Shown piece by piece: positions 1 through 8,011 of a stretch of DNA of 28,993 nucleotides (within the stretch, counting starts at the first letter, position 1; every line of letters begins with the position of its first letter). Below the pieces are notes generated by a model. It made no database searches. It worked only from the letters and a program-made list of their open reading frames with translations, and was not told where the DNA came from. A program made the position numbers and the translations under genes. The DNA comes from Sphingomonas sp. OV641 (GTDB lineage: Bacteria; Pseudomonadota; Alphaproteobacteria; Sphingomonadales; Sphingomonadaceae): NCBI RefSeq assembly GCF_900109205.1, contig NZ_FNZB01000014.1, positions 1 to 28,993 on the forward strand. Direction: 5' to 3'.

Positions 1-95
1 GCGAGCACACTGGCAGATAATTCGAGCAGGACGCTCCCCGCCAGTGGCAGAAAGCGTGAGCAGGAAATCAGGCTGTTTGCGAGCACACGCCGCTA
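1..95 (+). repeat. Left copy of a perfect 95-bp inverted terminal repeat (TonB-receptor coding segment)
   Basis: Bases 1-95 are the exact reverse complement of 28899-28993; identity stops at base 96 (C here, T at the matching place). The motif GCGAGCACAC occurs twice inside it, at 1-10 and 79-88. Read from base 1 it is open (A-S-T-L-A-D-N... to ...A-S-T-R-R-Y) and closes at a TAG at 100-102; the right copy continues in the same frame into a receptor gene. I therefore read it as a stray copy of receptor coding DNA, not an IS end. Because both ends of the window are exactly this sequence, it may equally be a collapsed repeat where an assembly was cut. Both readings fit what is seen. Confidence 0.9.
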
Positions 96-634
96 CGTGT
101 AGCGCCCGATTCTTTGTTGGCCGCCACCACATCTCCGCACACGGTATAGCCAAGCCGTTGGTAGAGTGCGAACGCCCGGTCGTTGCGAACAGCAACGTGG
201 AAGATCAGGAAAGGTATCCTGCGGCGACGTACCCATTCCTCGGCGGATTTCACCAGACTTGTTCCGAGCCCACGTCCCTGCCACCGTGTCCGGATAGCCA
301 GATTAAACGAGGCAAATTCGGCAGCGCCTTCGATGCACACGCTCCGCACATCTATGTAGCCGACGAGGTCGCCTATGCGTTGCAGGACGAAGATGCCTCG
401 TTCGCCGGCTACGGCGGCGCTCAGCTCCACAGTTGTGCGGCGCAGGAGTTCCCCTCGATCTCGGACATCGAAGATCATATGTTCCGCTTCGCGAGCGAGG
501 GCGATCTTCAAGCGTACCAAAGCTTTAGCGTCGGCAAGGTTCGCCGGGCGTGGCTCGCTCCAACTCCGCTTTCCGCCTACTTGAGCTATCGAACGCGCCG
601 GCGGGAGTGGGGGCGCGTATATCGCCTGTGTCAT
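68..634 (-). CDS. GNAT family N-acetyltransferase
   Basis: A 188-residue protein with the GNAT fold signature. The acetyl-CoA pyrophosphate-binding loop reads W-Q-G-R-G-L-G-T-S-L, and the typical late segment with N-D-R-A-F-A-L-Y-Q-R-L-G-Y follows. The substrate cannot be told. The frame is open further upstream (to 790), but I chose the ATG at 634 because it shares an ATGA overlap with the stop of the YgjV-like gene, implying translational coupling; an AGGGAG lies about 14 bases upstream. The last nine codons lie inside the terminal repeat (68-95), so the native C-terminus may have been replaced when that sequence was joined. The core domain is complete before that point. Confidence 0.75.
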   Translation of the reverse strand: MTQAIYAPPLPPARSIAQVGGKRSWSEPRPANLADAKALVRLKIALAREAEHMIFDVRDRGELLRRTTVELSAAVAGERGIFVLQRIGDLVGYIDVRSVCIEGAAEFASFNLAIRTRWQGRGLGTSLVKSAEEWVRRRRIPFLIFHVAVRNDRAFALYQRLGYTVCGDVVAANKESGATRSGVCSQTA

Positions 635-1305
635 GTGAAGACTTGGGCTCCCTGTAACGCGCGCGCGCGCTTTGGAATCGCGAGTTTGCCGAGGGATAGG
701 TGACCAGAGCGGAAAGCGTGACGTGGGGAAAGCTGCGTCGGACAGCTTAGGCTGCGTGGCCCGTCCGCTCCACGCTGTTTCCGCTTCCAAAAGGCAAAAA
801 GCCCAAGCAGATTGCCTGCGACAGATACAAGATCAACGGCCAAGGCGAACGGTGCGCCAATGAGAAGATTGTGGGCCAGCCAGAAGGGGGCGGCCACGAG
901 AAAGACCATCTTCATCCGCGTCGTTGATCGCTGGGTCCGTGCCATGAAGGAAGCAGCCCCGCCGCAAGCGGCAAGGCCGGATAGGAGCCCATGCCAGGTC
1001 GCCACGGTAAGCAATAGCAGCGCGAGCAACGTCGCGCCGTCGAGCGCGAGCTTGGCAACCCGGTCACGAACCACCAGCGCGACGGTGAGCTGCATCAGGG
1101 AAAGAACGCATGCGGCCGAAGCGGTAGGCGCGCCGATCAGCGCGAAGTGCAGCGCGAAGGCGCACGCGCCGGTGCCTTGCACCATGAGCGCTCCCCGGCG
1201 CGAGGGTAGGAGCGGCCAGCTCACCACGCAGCCGAGGCCGACGATGCCGAATAGGATCGCAGCTAACCCGGTGCTCGCAAACGTCTGATCGAGGAAAAGC
1301 GACAT
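631..1305 (-). CDS. YgjV-like inner-membrane protein
   Basis: A 224-residue, strongly hydrophobic protein with about five predicted membrane segments in the first 175 residues. The pattern near the N-terminus (F-G-I-V-G-L-G-C, then a Q-G-T-G-A-C-A-F-A-L-H-F-A-L-I-G-A stretch) resembles the bacterial YgjV inner-membrane family, whose role is unknown. E. coli YgjV is about 180 residues. Here roughly 45 residues of polar, low-complexity sequence follow the last membrane segment (after W-K-R-K-Q-R-G), which may be an added tail or the product of an old frameshift. The stop overlaps the GNAT start as ATGA, so the two are probably one transcript. The ribosome-binding site is weak. Confidence 0.65.
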   Translation of the reverse strand: MSLFLDQTFASTGLAAILFGIVGLGCVVSWPLLPSRRGALMVQGTGACAFALHFALIGAPTASAACVLSLMQLTVALVVRDRVAKLALDGATLLALLLLTVATWHGLLSGLAACGGAASFMARTQRSTTRMKMVFLVAAPFWLAHNLLIGAPFALAVDLVSVAGNLLGLFAFWKRKQRGADGPRSLSCPTQLSPRHAFRSGHLSLGKLAIPKRARALQGAQVFT

Positions 1306-1493
1306 CTATGCTCGCGTCGGGGTTGGTCCGGCTTCCACCGTGAAGGAAGAAGGTTAATGTGACGTTGTTGTCGACCGCTTTCCCATCGCGAGTCCCGGCC
1401 ACAATGGCATTTGGCTTTTGTTGCGGACTGGTTCATTCTGCGCCTAGGGCGGCGCTCTTCCCTTTGGGTTCCGCCCGTGTTTGGACCAGGACA

Positions 1494-1757
1494 ATGGTGC
1501 GTGACGCTTTCAAGCTTCTCGCCATCTCGACGTCGCTCGTGCTTTCTGGCTGTGTCAGTCCGCGAGAAATGGCCGCTCGCCATCGGGCGGCGTGTGCGAG
1601 TTATGGCTTCCAGCCTGGAACGGAGAGCTATGCGAATTGCCTTCTTCAGCTCGACGTAGGTGATTACGGCTACGGCCATCACAGGGGTGGCGTGCCGTTG
1701 TTTCCTGCCCGGCATCGGGCGCCCGCACCGCCTTTCCCTATCGCCACGCAAGACTAG
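1494..1757 (+). CDS. Small predicted lipoprotein
   Basis: Starting at 1494 the product is 87 residues. It has a short positively charged N-terminus, a hydrophobic stretch (L-L-A-I-S-T-S-L-V-L) and a lipobox L-S-G-C, so Cys near residue 20 would be lipidated after signal peptidase II cleavage. The mature part contains C-A-S-Y-G-F-Q-P-G-T-E-S-Y-A-N-C-L, a pattern I recognise from small uncharacterised alphaproteobacterial lipoproteins. A histidine- and proline-rich tail follows. The frame is open upstream to 1359, but only the 1494 start puts the signal peptide at the N-terminus. The 3' end lies 19 bases before the next gene. No function is known to me. Confidence 0.65.
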   Translation: MVRDAFKLLAISTSLVLSGCVSPREMAARHRAACASYGFQPGTESYANCLLQLDVGDYGYGHHRGGVPLFPARHRAPAPPFPIATQD

Positions 1758-1776
1758 GGTCGGCTACAGTTCACTG

Positions 1777-2232
1777 ATGCTCCTTCGTCCTCACCTATTG
1801 ATCTGCGCACTTTCGCTCGGCAGCGCCGCGCCCGTGGCGGCTCAGCAAGCGGTGCCTGCCGCGCCACGAACCGTGGCGGGTGCTTCGAAATTCATCCAGG
1901 ACATGCTGACCCGCGGCACAGCCGTCGCAAAGCCTTGGCCGGGTTTCGTGCGGAGCAGCAGGATCACGAGCGTAGGAGTGAAAGGTGGTTGCCTCGTTAC
2001 GCTCACGCTCGCCGACAAAAGCGCCCTCAGCGTGAAACTCGATCAGGTGGTTGCGATCCGACCGCTTTACTCGGCCAACGCGCCCCAGGCGTCGGTGGAG
2101 ATCAAAGGGGGCGCGCAGCCCTACGAGGGTCTCGATATATTCGTCGGGGACAACGACGCGGTGCGCCGCGTCGGTGATGCCCTGGAGTTCATGCGCCAGT
2201 CCTGTGATCCATCGGCGAAGACTGGTTTCTAA
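1777..2232 (+). CDS. Exported protein of unknown function
   Basis: With the ATG at 1777 the product is 151 residues and begins with a signal peptide (M-L-L-R-P-H-L-L-I-C-A-L-S-L-G-S then A-P-V-A-A-Q-Q), probably cut after an Ala-x-Ala type site near residue 23. The mature protein is a compact mixed alpha/beta domain with a G-G-C-L-V-T-L-T-L strand and a late C-D-P; the two Cys could form a disulfide. It follows the lipoprotein gene closely on the same strand and may be co-transcribed. It converges on the siderophore-receptor gene, 65 bases away. I do not recognise a named family. Confidence 0.6.
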   Translation: MLLRPHLLICALSLGSAAPVAAQQAVPAAPRTVAGASKFIQDMLTRGTAVAKPWPGFVRSSRITSVGVKGGCLVTLTLADKSALSVKLDQVVAIRPLYSANAPQASVEIKGGAQPYEGLDIFVGDNDAVRRVGDALEFMRQSCDPSAKTGF

Positions 2233-2297
2233 ACCGGCCAGCGGCGTCTCACCGACTTTTGCAAGGTTCATATGCTCGCAACCGACCAAGTTGGCCG

Positions 2298-4442
2298 TTA
2301 TAACCTCATTCTAACCGTCGCGCGCACCGTCGTCGGCGCGCCGGGCATGATGTTGTTGTCGTTGTAGGCGGACGAGAAATAATCGCTGTTAAGCAGATTC
2401 TCGACGTTGATTTGCGCCTCGATCTGGGGGGTGAGCTTGAAGAATGCTGCGGCATCGACGCGCGTGAAGGCGGGTAGGATGGCGGTATTGCTGATGGAGG
2501 TGAAGCTCTTCGACTGGTGATAGACCCCGACCCCGGCCCCAAGGCGAGGGGTGAGGTCGTAGCGGGTCCACAGCGAAGCCTGCTGTTTGGGAACCAGCGG
2601 AACCTCGCGCCCGGCCGGGGCGACACTCGTCGTTTTGCGAATTGTCGCGTCCTGCAGCGCATAGCCCGCGCTGATCTGCCACTGTGCTGTGATCGCACCG
2701 CTAAGGCCGAGTTCGAACCCCTTACTGCGCTGAGCACCCGTCAGCACCGTCCGCGCGGCGTCGTTGGGGTCGGCCGCGCGGGTGTTGGTGCGGTCGAGCT
2801 GGTAGATGGCGGCCGTCAGGTTCAGCGTGGGCAGGATATCCCACTTGAGGCCAAGCTCGTAGTTGTCGAACCTTTCCGGTTCCAGCGCGGCGCTAGTGAT
2901 ATCGAGTGATGAGAATTGATCCCCCGACTGCGGCAGGAAGGACCGGCTATAGCTGGCGTATATCGAGACAGGTTGCACCGGCTTGAGCACCACGCCCACT
3001 CGGGGAGACCACAGGGTGTCCGTGCGGCTATAGCTCTGTGCGGCAACCAGGTCGTCGACGTTGAGCGTGAAGCGGTCGCGGCGAACGCCGCCGATGACAT
3101 CGACATGGTCGCCGATCGAGATCTGGTCCTGCACGTAGAAGGCAGTGACGTCGGCGTTCGTGCGGACCGACCGGTAGCCGGTGTTGGCGGCGGTGCGCAG
3201 CGTAACCGGCGGCACCGTGATCGGGTCGGCCAACCCGACAAAGACGCGCCGCCCCCCATTGACGATATCGCCACCCCCGAAAAAGCCGTTGATCCGCTGG
3301 TTGCGCGTGCGCTGGTCGCTAACTTCGAAGCCGGCGAGCAGCACGTGGCGAACGGGGCCGGTGGTGACGGTCCACACAAGGTCGTTCTGGTTGAGCAGGT
3401 TCGTGCGCGTCGTGGGATCGCTATACGCTTCGAGGCCGACGCTGCGGACGCCGCCGCGCGGCGTGACCGGGGTTACCGCAAAGGCGTTCCGATAGAGCTT
3501 GTCATAATCACCGTACAGGATCCGGCTGGTCAGGGTCAGATTGTCGCTGAAGCGGTGCTCAACGCGGCCATTTAGGACCTTGGCCTCGAAATCGCTGACG
3601 TTGAACCCCGGCACACCGAAGAAGGTGTCGCGGACGCCGGTAAGCGGACGTGATGGGCTCGTGAGCGAGCCCTGGACGGCCGAGGGGACGCCTCGGTCGA
3701 TCGTTCGCTTGTCGCTGTTATATTCGAAGCCCAGATCGATCCGAGTCGCACCGCCGAGCGAGAGCGCGACGGTCGGGTTGATCGCAACCCGGCGCCCGTC
3801 ATAGAAGTCGCGATTGTTTCGGAACTCCTCGTAAACGGCGTTCATCCGGGTGGAGACGGACTCGCTGAGTGGCTGACTGATGTCGGCGTCGACATACCAT
3901 GCGCCATATGTGTCCGCCGAACCGCTGCCGCTGATGAAGGCGTTGGCGACAGGGCGCTTGGTGACGCGGTTGATCACGCCCCCGCCGCCGCCGCGCCCGA
4001 AGATCATCGCGTTGGGACCTTTCAAAACCTCGATCCTCTCTGCATTGTAGAGGCCGCGATAATATTGCACGTCGTCACGCAAGCCATCGACGAAGAAGTC
4101 CGCGGTGCTGCTGTTCCCGCGCAGGATGATCTGATCGCGGTGTCCCTCACCTTGAGAGATTACGGCGCCGGGGACATAGCGTAGTACATCGGCAATAGAG
4201 CGCATCGCCTGGTCGTCGATCTGCGTTTCCGTGATGATCGATACCGCTTGGGGGACATCGTTGAGCTCGGTCGGTGTGCGCGTGGCGGTGCTGGTCGCAT
4301 CGATCTGATAGCCGTCGCGGACGCCGGTCACGATGATCGTTTGCGAGGTGCTGCCGGGGCCCGGCAGGAACTGGTCTTGAGCCATTGCCGGGACGGTGAG
4401 CAGCCCGAAGCCGAGTGCAGTTCCAATACCAAGATTTCTCAC
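2298..4442 (-). CDS. TonB-dependent siderophore receptor (Fiu/catecholate type)
   Basis: A full-length 714-residue outer-membrane receptor. It starts with a signal peptide ending A-M-A-Q-D and has a TonB-box-like Q-T-I-I-V-T-G soon after. The plug domain shows D-V-P-Q-A-V-S-I-I-T, the classic I-E-V-L-K-G-P-N-A-M-I-F-G-R-G and G-G-V-I-N-R-V-T-K-R-P. The plug wording is closest to what I recall of E. coli Fiu, a catecholate siderophore receptor. The 22-strand barrel follows, with N-V-E-N-L-L-N-S-D-Y-F near the C-terminus; the protein ends R-M-R-L, not in the usual terminal Phe. It would import ferric siderophore using TonB energy. Iron control is suggested by Fur-like sites upstream. No siderophore biosynthesis genes are nearby. 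Confidence 0.92.
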   Translation of the reverse strand: MRNLGIGTALGFGLLTVPAMAQDQFLPGPGSTSQTIIVTGVRDGYQIDATSTATRTPTELNDVPQAVSIITETQIDDQAMRSIADVLRYVPGAVISQGEGHRDQIILRGNSSTADFFVDGLRDDVQYYRGLYNAERIEVLKGPNAMIFGRGGGGGVINRVTKRPVANAFISGSGSADTYGAWYVDADISQPLSESVSTRMNAVYEEFRNNRDFYDGRRVAINPTVALSLGGATRIDLGFEYNSDKRTIDRGVPSAVQGSLTSPSRPLTGVRDTFFGVPGFNVSDFEAKVLNGRVEHRFSDNLTLTSRILYGDYDKLYRNAFAVTPVTPRGGVRSVGLEAYSDPTTRTNLLNQNDLVWTVTTGPVRHVLLAGFEVSDQRTRNQRINGFFGGGDIVNGGRRVFVGLADPITVPPVTLRTAANTGYRSVRTNADVTAFYVQDQISIGDHVDVIGGVRRDRFTLNVDDLVAAQSYSRTDTLWSPRVGVVLKPVQPVSIYASYSRSFLPQSGDQFSSLDITSAALEPERFDNYELGLKWDILPTLNLTAAIYQLDRTNTRAADPNDAARTVLTGAQRSKGFELGLSGAITAQWQISAGYALQDATIRKTTSVAPAGREVPLVPKQQASLWTRYDLTPRLGAGVGVYHQSKSFTSISNTAILPAFTRVDAAAFFKLTPQIEAQINVENLLNSDYFSSAYNDNNIMPGAPTTVRATVRMRL

Positions 4443-4453
4443 CGTTGACCCTT

Positions 4454-4503
4454 TTGCGAATCTCTCTCACCAACGCAATAGGTGATTTGAGAGTGCGTCG
4501 CAA
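4454..4503. promoter_or_regulatory. Two Fur-like sites upstream of the siderophore receptor
   Basis: The plus strand has TTGCGAATCTCTCTCA at 4454-4469, and the opposite strand has TTGCGACGCACTCTCAAAT at 4485-4503. Both resemble the alphaproteobacterial Fur-box form I recall (TTGCGAATGATTCTCA), the first at 14 of 16 bases. They lie 12-61 bases upstream of the receptor start, where a repressor would act. The consensus is from memory, so the call is tentative. Confidence 0.45.
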
Positions 4504-4512
4504 TAGCCTTCG

Positions 4513-4837
4513 TGAGCAGCCCCCACCGGGTGGTCCGGGTAGATAGTTAGTGCATTGTCGTCTCCGCCGCCATTGCCGGGCGCAGGTGGAGCGAAGCGGA
4601 ACCGGAGGCCGGCAATGGCGGCGTCGCCGCTTCTGGTGCGGGTGGGCGATAGCCCAGGCTGCTATGTGGCCGGATGGTGTTGTAGTGGCGCCGCCACGCC
4701 TCGATCAGCACTCTGGCCTCGGCGAGGCTGTAGAAGATCTCTCCGTTAAGCAGCTCGTCACGCAGCGAGCCATTGAAGCTCTCGTTGTAGCCGTTCTCCC
4801 ATGGCGAGCCTGGCGTGATGTAGAGCGTGTTCACGCC
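4513..4837 (-). mobile_element. IS3-family element, 3' remnant
   Basis: The 3' end of an IS3-type element. Its outer end probably lies near 4513, where TGAGCAGCCCCCACCGGG begins (an IS3-like terminal sequence by its C-run; boundary tentative). It carries the tail of orfB. The 5' part, including orfA and most of the catalytic domain, is missing: at 4832-4840 the sequence switches to IS21-type istA on the other strand. Confidence 0.75.
4547..4837 (-). pseudogene. IS3-family orfB transposase, C-terminal fragment
   Basis: About 96 codons of the orfB 3' end. The fragment contains P-G-S-P-W-E-N-G-Y-N-E-S-F-N-G, in which the Glu of W-E-N-G-Y-N-E is the last acid of the DDE triad, followed by L-R-D-E-L-L-N-G-E-I-F-Y and R-P-H-S-S-L-G-Y-R-P-P-A-P-E, all hallmarks of IS3-family rve transposases. 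The first two catalytic Asp residues are absent, so it cannot be active. The open frame continues antisense into istA up to 4957, but that extension is not IS3 sequence. Confidence 0.85.
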
Positions 4838-5794
4838 GCCTTCTTCGGAGGCGTGCCGACGCGCGGCATCTACGACAACATGAAGACGGCGGTGACGAGC
4901 GTGTTCACGGGCAAGGAGCGGGTCTTCAACCGGCGCTTCCTGGTCATGGCCAACCATTACATGGTCGAGCCGACCGCCTGCTCACCGGCGTCGGGCTGGG
5001 AGAAGGGTCAGGTCGAGAACCAGGTACAGACCGCGCGCGGCCGCTTCTTCCAGCCACGCCTGCGATTTACCAGCCTCGAGGAGCTGAACGGTTGGCTGGA
5101 GGCCGAGTGTCGGCGCTGGGCCGACATGCACCGGCATCCCGAGCGGAAGGAACTGACGGTCGCCCAGGCATGGGCAGCCGAACGGGCGGTGCTCCAGCCT
5201 GTTGTCGCGCCCTTCGACGGCTTCCACGAGAGCGAGCATGCGGTAAGCGGCACTTGCCTCATCAGCTTCGACCGCAACCGCTACTCCGTTTCTGCCAGGG
5301 TGGTGCGACGTGCCGTTCAGGTCCGCGCCTATGCCGACCGCATCGTCGTGCGCTGCGACGGTGAAGTCGTCGCCGACCATCCCCGGTTCTTTGGCCGGGA
5401 CCGGACCATCTACGACCCGTGGCATTATCTGCCGGTGTTGGCGACCAAGCCGGGCGCCCTGCGCAACGGCGCACCGTTCCAGGGCTGGGAGTTGCCGCCT
5501 GCGCTGTCACGGCTGCGGCGCAAGCTCGGCGCCGGCGACGACGCCGACCGGCGGTTCGTGCGGGTGCTGGCGACAGTGCTCGATGACGGGCTCGAGGCGG
5601 TGGAAGCGGCCGTGCGCGAAGCATTGCTGGCCGGCACCGCCAGCGACGACGTCATCGTCAACATCCTGGCCCGCAGGCGAGAACCGCCACGACCGCTAAC
5701 CATTGTCACCCCCGAGGACCTGGCGCTGCGCCATCCGCCCCGCGCCGACTGCAACCGCTATGACAGCCTGCGAGGTCTCCATGCAGCGGCATGA
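4832..5794 (+). pseudogene. istA: istA transposase, 5'-truncated
   Basis: About 320 codons of an IS21-type IstA, which is normally about 500. Visible are A-F-F-G-G-V-P-T-R-G-I-Y-D-N-M-K-T-A-V (second catalytic Asp in Y-D-N) and the G-W-E-K-G-Q-V-E-N-Q-V segment with the catalytic Glu. The C-terminal beta domain, with N-R-Y-S-V-S and the W-H-Y-L-P-V-L-A-T-K-P-G-A-L-R-N-G-A motif, is also present. The N-terminal helix-turn-helix and first catalytic Asp are missing. The frame is open leftward through the IS3 remnant to 4550, but this is not homologous coding. It overlaps istB by 14 bases. Confidence 0.85.
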
Positions 5795-6509
5795 GATGAT
5801 GACGGCCATGACCGAGTTGGGGCTGAAGGGCATGGCTGGCGCCTTCGACGAGGCGGTCACCACCGGTCTCCAGCGCAAGCGCACGACCATGGAGGTCCTG
5901 ACCGACCTGCTGCGTGCCGAGGCGACGCACCGCCATGCAGCGTCGGTCCGTTACCGGATGTCGGCCGCCAGGTTGCCCGCGGTGAAGGACCTCGACGCCT
6001 TCGTCTTCGATGACACCCCCATCAACGAGGGACTGGTGCGCTCGCTATACAGCGGCTCGTTTCTTCCGGGCCGGCGCAACGTCGTGCTTGTCGGTGGGAC
6101 GGGCACAGGCAAGACGCACCTCGCCACCGCCATCACCACCAATGTGGTACGGGCCGGCGCCCGGGGGCGCTACTTCAACACGGTGGACCTGGTGAACCGG
6201 CTTGAGGAGGAAACGCGTCTTGGCAAGGCCGGCACGCTGGCAGCCCAGCTCTCCCGGCTCGATCTGGTGGTGCTCGACGAGCTTGGCTACCTGCCGTTCG
6301 CCCGCTCGGGCGGCCAACTGCTCTTCCACCTCGTCAGCAAGCTCTACGAGCAGACCTCGGTCATCGTGACCACGAACCTCGCCTTTGGCGAGTGGCCGAC
6401 CGTCTTTGGCGACCCCAAGATGACCACCGCGCTGCTCGACCGCATTACCCACCATTGCGACATCGTCGAAACGGGCAATGACAGCTGGCGCTTCAAGCAC
6501 CGCAGTTGA
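5781..6509 (+). CDS. istB: IstB-like ATP-binding transposition helper
   Basis: A 242-residue AAA+ ATPase of the IstB/DnaC type, full length for the family. The Walker A motif reads [11 protein letters not shown], Walker [11 protein letters not shown] and the sensor-like segment V-I-V-T-T-N-L-A-F; the family ending T-G-N-D-S-W-R-F-K is present. I chose the ATG at 5781 because GAGG lies five bases upstream; the frame is open from 5703. IstB directs target choice and activates IstA. With IstA truncated, this copy could only act in trans. Confidence 0.9.
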   Translation: MQRHEMMTAMTELGLKGMAGAFDEAVTTGLQRKRTTMEVLTDLLRAEATHRHAASVRYRMSAARLPAVKDLDAFVFDDTPINEGLVRSLYSGSFLPGRRNVVLVGGTGTGKTHLATAITTNVVRAGARGRYFNTVDLVNRLEEETRLGKAGTLAAQLSRLDLVVLDELGYLPFARSGGQLLFHLVSKLYEQTSVIVTTNLAFGEWPTVFGDPKMTTALLDRITHHCDIVETGNDSWRFKHRS

Positions 6510-6535
6510 CGCCCAGGACCACCGGCAGAGAACGC

Positions 6536-6594
6536 TTCGCGCTGGTTGCGCCTCCGGTCGGGCTACGCCCGCCCTACGCCGCAACCAGCGCGAA
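6536..6594. repeat. 15-bp perfect inverted repeat after istB
   Basis: TTCGCGCTGGTTGCG at 6536-6550 is mirrored exactly at 6580-6594, with a 29-base loop that itself contains a CGGGCTACGCCCG palindrome. It sits between the istB stop and the IS21 terminal repeats. It could be a transcription terminator or a nested REP-like unit; there is no T-run. Confidence 0.6.
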
Positions 6595-6630
6595 CAAAGC
6601 GCCCGTCATACCCGTCACGCTGCTCGACGA

Positions 6631-6683
6631 AGGGGGTCCCTTTTGCACGCCGATAGGGGGTCCTTTTTGGACGCCGATTGACA
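6631..6683. repeat. IS21 right-end repeated binding sites
   Basis: Two tandem 24-bp units (6631-6654, 6655-6678) differing at two positions, then TGACA. This is the expected architecture of IS21 ends, where transposase binds multiple repeats. It fixes the element boundary at 6683. Confidence 0.75.
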
Positions 6684-7568
6684 CCCGACATCATGGCGGC
6701 GCGTGAAGAAGTGCGCCAACGGCGTGCCTACGGCATTCTCTACCTGTCGAAAGGTCTCGGCGGAGCGGCACTGAAGGGGCGGCCCGGGGCGGGGGCGGCC
6801 TTGATCGTCAACGGGGCGTACTTCGTGCGTGCTGAAGGGATCGCCCGCGCGCTAGGCGATGTCGTGAGAGAGCAGGCGGTTGAAGTGACTGGGGCCCTCA
6901 TCGCTCATCGCAGTGGGTCCGGCGCGACAATCGTCATGCAGCCGCTGTTCAACACCACCGGTGGTTATCGCGACTACGTGTTCCCGGCGATCGCCAACAT
7001 CATACTTCAGCAAACGTTGCCCTTCGCGTCGGCGCGGCTGATCGCTGAACGACGTCGGCGTGGTGATTGGCAGCGCGACCGGGCAACTGCCCTCGGCACC
7101 TGGATAGCGATGACACTGATCGGCATCTTTGCCGGCCTGTTCGTGTTCGGGTTCGCGTTCTGGGTGCAGGACGTGCCACGCACCGGCAATGTGCCCGGCC
7201 TGCTGCTCGCCCTTCCTGTGTTCGCGGCCACGGTAGCCGCTCTCGGCCTCGTCGCGGGAAGCCTGTTCCGCAGCGGCGACGATACGTTGAAGCTCCTGAT
7301 GCCGACCTCGGTGCCGCTCGTCTTCCTGGCCGGCTTCGCATGGCCGCTCGATGAGATGCCGGGCTGGCTAGCGGCGATCGCCTGGTTCTCGCCGGCTACG
7401 GCCGCCATGCACCTGTTCATTCGCTTCAACCAGATGGGTGCTTCGATCGCTGAAGCCGCCACCCCGCTGTTGGTCCTGATCGGGTTGATGATCGGATACG
7501 GGGCGATCTGGTGCTTCGGTCGATCGCATGCCGGACGCGAGGATCCGACCAGCGATGCGGCGGGCTGA
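6684..7568 (+). pseudogene. ABC-2 type transporter permease, 5'-truncated
   Basis: A 294-codon fragment of an ABC-2 permease (YhhJ/YbhR-like group). The periplasmic domain wording is visible (R-R-A-Y-G-I-L-Y-L, then Q-P-L-F-N-T-T-G-G-Y-R-D-Y-V-F-P), followed by membrane segments near 7105-7170, 7195-7265, 7300-7345 and 7465-7515. Full-length relatives are about 370 residues with an N-terminal membrane anchor, so some 70-80 residues are missing. The frame enters from the IS21 right end at 6683, so the element truncated it, and no promoter or ATPase partner remains here. It would have been part of a drug or lipid exporter. Confidence 0.8.
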
Positions 7569-7806
7569 TCGGTTGTATGTTGTTACGCAGCCGATGAGTT
7601 CGGATACCGCCCCGCCACGAAACACAGGCGACGGAGCGGTACCAATTGCCGAAATACGCCGGCGTCCCCTTTTCACAGACGACCTTGGCAGCGTGCAAGT
7701 GCCTCAAGGGTGTCCCACCACCACCTTCGAGAGAGAAGGTGTTGATCGGGTGAGGTGTAAGCGGCCAAACTGGAAAAGCCAAACTTCACGCCCTTCGCGC
7801 CGCCCC
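7569..7806. other. Intergenic stretch without a recognised gene
   Basis: About 240 bases between two gene fragments. I see no convincing ORF, tRNA or repeat. The opposite strand reads G-G-I-R-T-H-R-L-R-N-N around 7585-7620, wording often produced when tRNA DNA is read backwards, but no cloverleaf can be folded. It is probably debris from rearrangement. Confidence 0.4.
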
Positions 7807-8011
7807 TCACGACAGCTTCAACATGCAAATCAGCATCAGGCTGATTCCGCCCAAGCAGAGGAGCGACAGCACCACCGCCAGCGTGACCCGTCCGCCAGCC
7901 TTGGCGACGGTGCGGATATCGACCCCGAGCCCGAGCGCCGCCATGGACACCACGGTCAGGAACGTCGCGGTATGTCCGATCGGCGCGACCGCGATGGTGG
8001 GCACCAGCCCG
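7807..8011 (-). pseudogene. YeiH-type putative sulfate exporter, C-terminal fragment
   Basis: The last 65-70 codons of a YeiH/UPF0324-type membrane protein, ending at 7807. The fragment reads M-A-A-L-G-L-G-V-D-I-R-T-V then L-A-V-V-L-S-L-L-C-L-G-G-I-S-L, matching the final two membrane helices of that family, whose full length is about 330-350 residues. It stops at about 8011 where an EAL-domain fragment begins on the opposite strand, so two unrelated genes have been joined tail to middle. The family name is from recall of the C-terminal pattern. Confidence 0.65.

Larger units (their letters stand above)
4832..6683 (+). mobile_element. IS21-family element, left end deleted
   Basis: Contains a 5'-truncated istA, an intact istB and a recognisable right end. 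The right end carries two adjacent 24-bp repeats (6631-6654 and 6655-6678, 22 of 24 bases alike, each beginning AGGGGGTCC and ending ACGCCGAT) followed by TGACA at 6679-6683. IS21 elements are known for such repeated terminal sites and a CA end. The left end and about 190 codons of istA are gone, replaced by the IS3 remnant. It interrupts or abuts an ABC-2 permease gene on the right. Confidence 0.8.

Noticed and set aside
1..95. Terminal repeat as the inverted end of a transposon or IS
   Set aside because: It is open reading frame that continues in phase into the receptor gene at the right end, and its length is exactly shared up to a single diverging base; no transposase is linked to it.
68..790. 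240-residue version of the GNAT protein starting at 790
   Set aside because: The first 52 residues would overlap the YgjV-like gene antiparallel in frame use and look non-coding; the ATGA-coupled start at 634 is better.
4550..5794. 414-codon single istA reading from 4550
   Set aside because: Codons before about 4832 are the antisense of an IS3 orfB tail.
7566..7625. tRNA-like sequence (reverse strand reads G-G-I-R-T-H)
   Set aside because: No acceptor, D or T stem can be paired and there is no CCA, so at most a decayed remnant.
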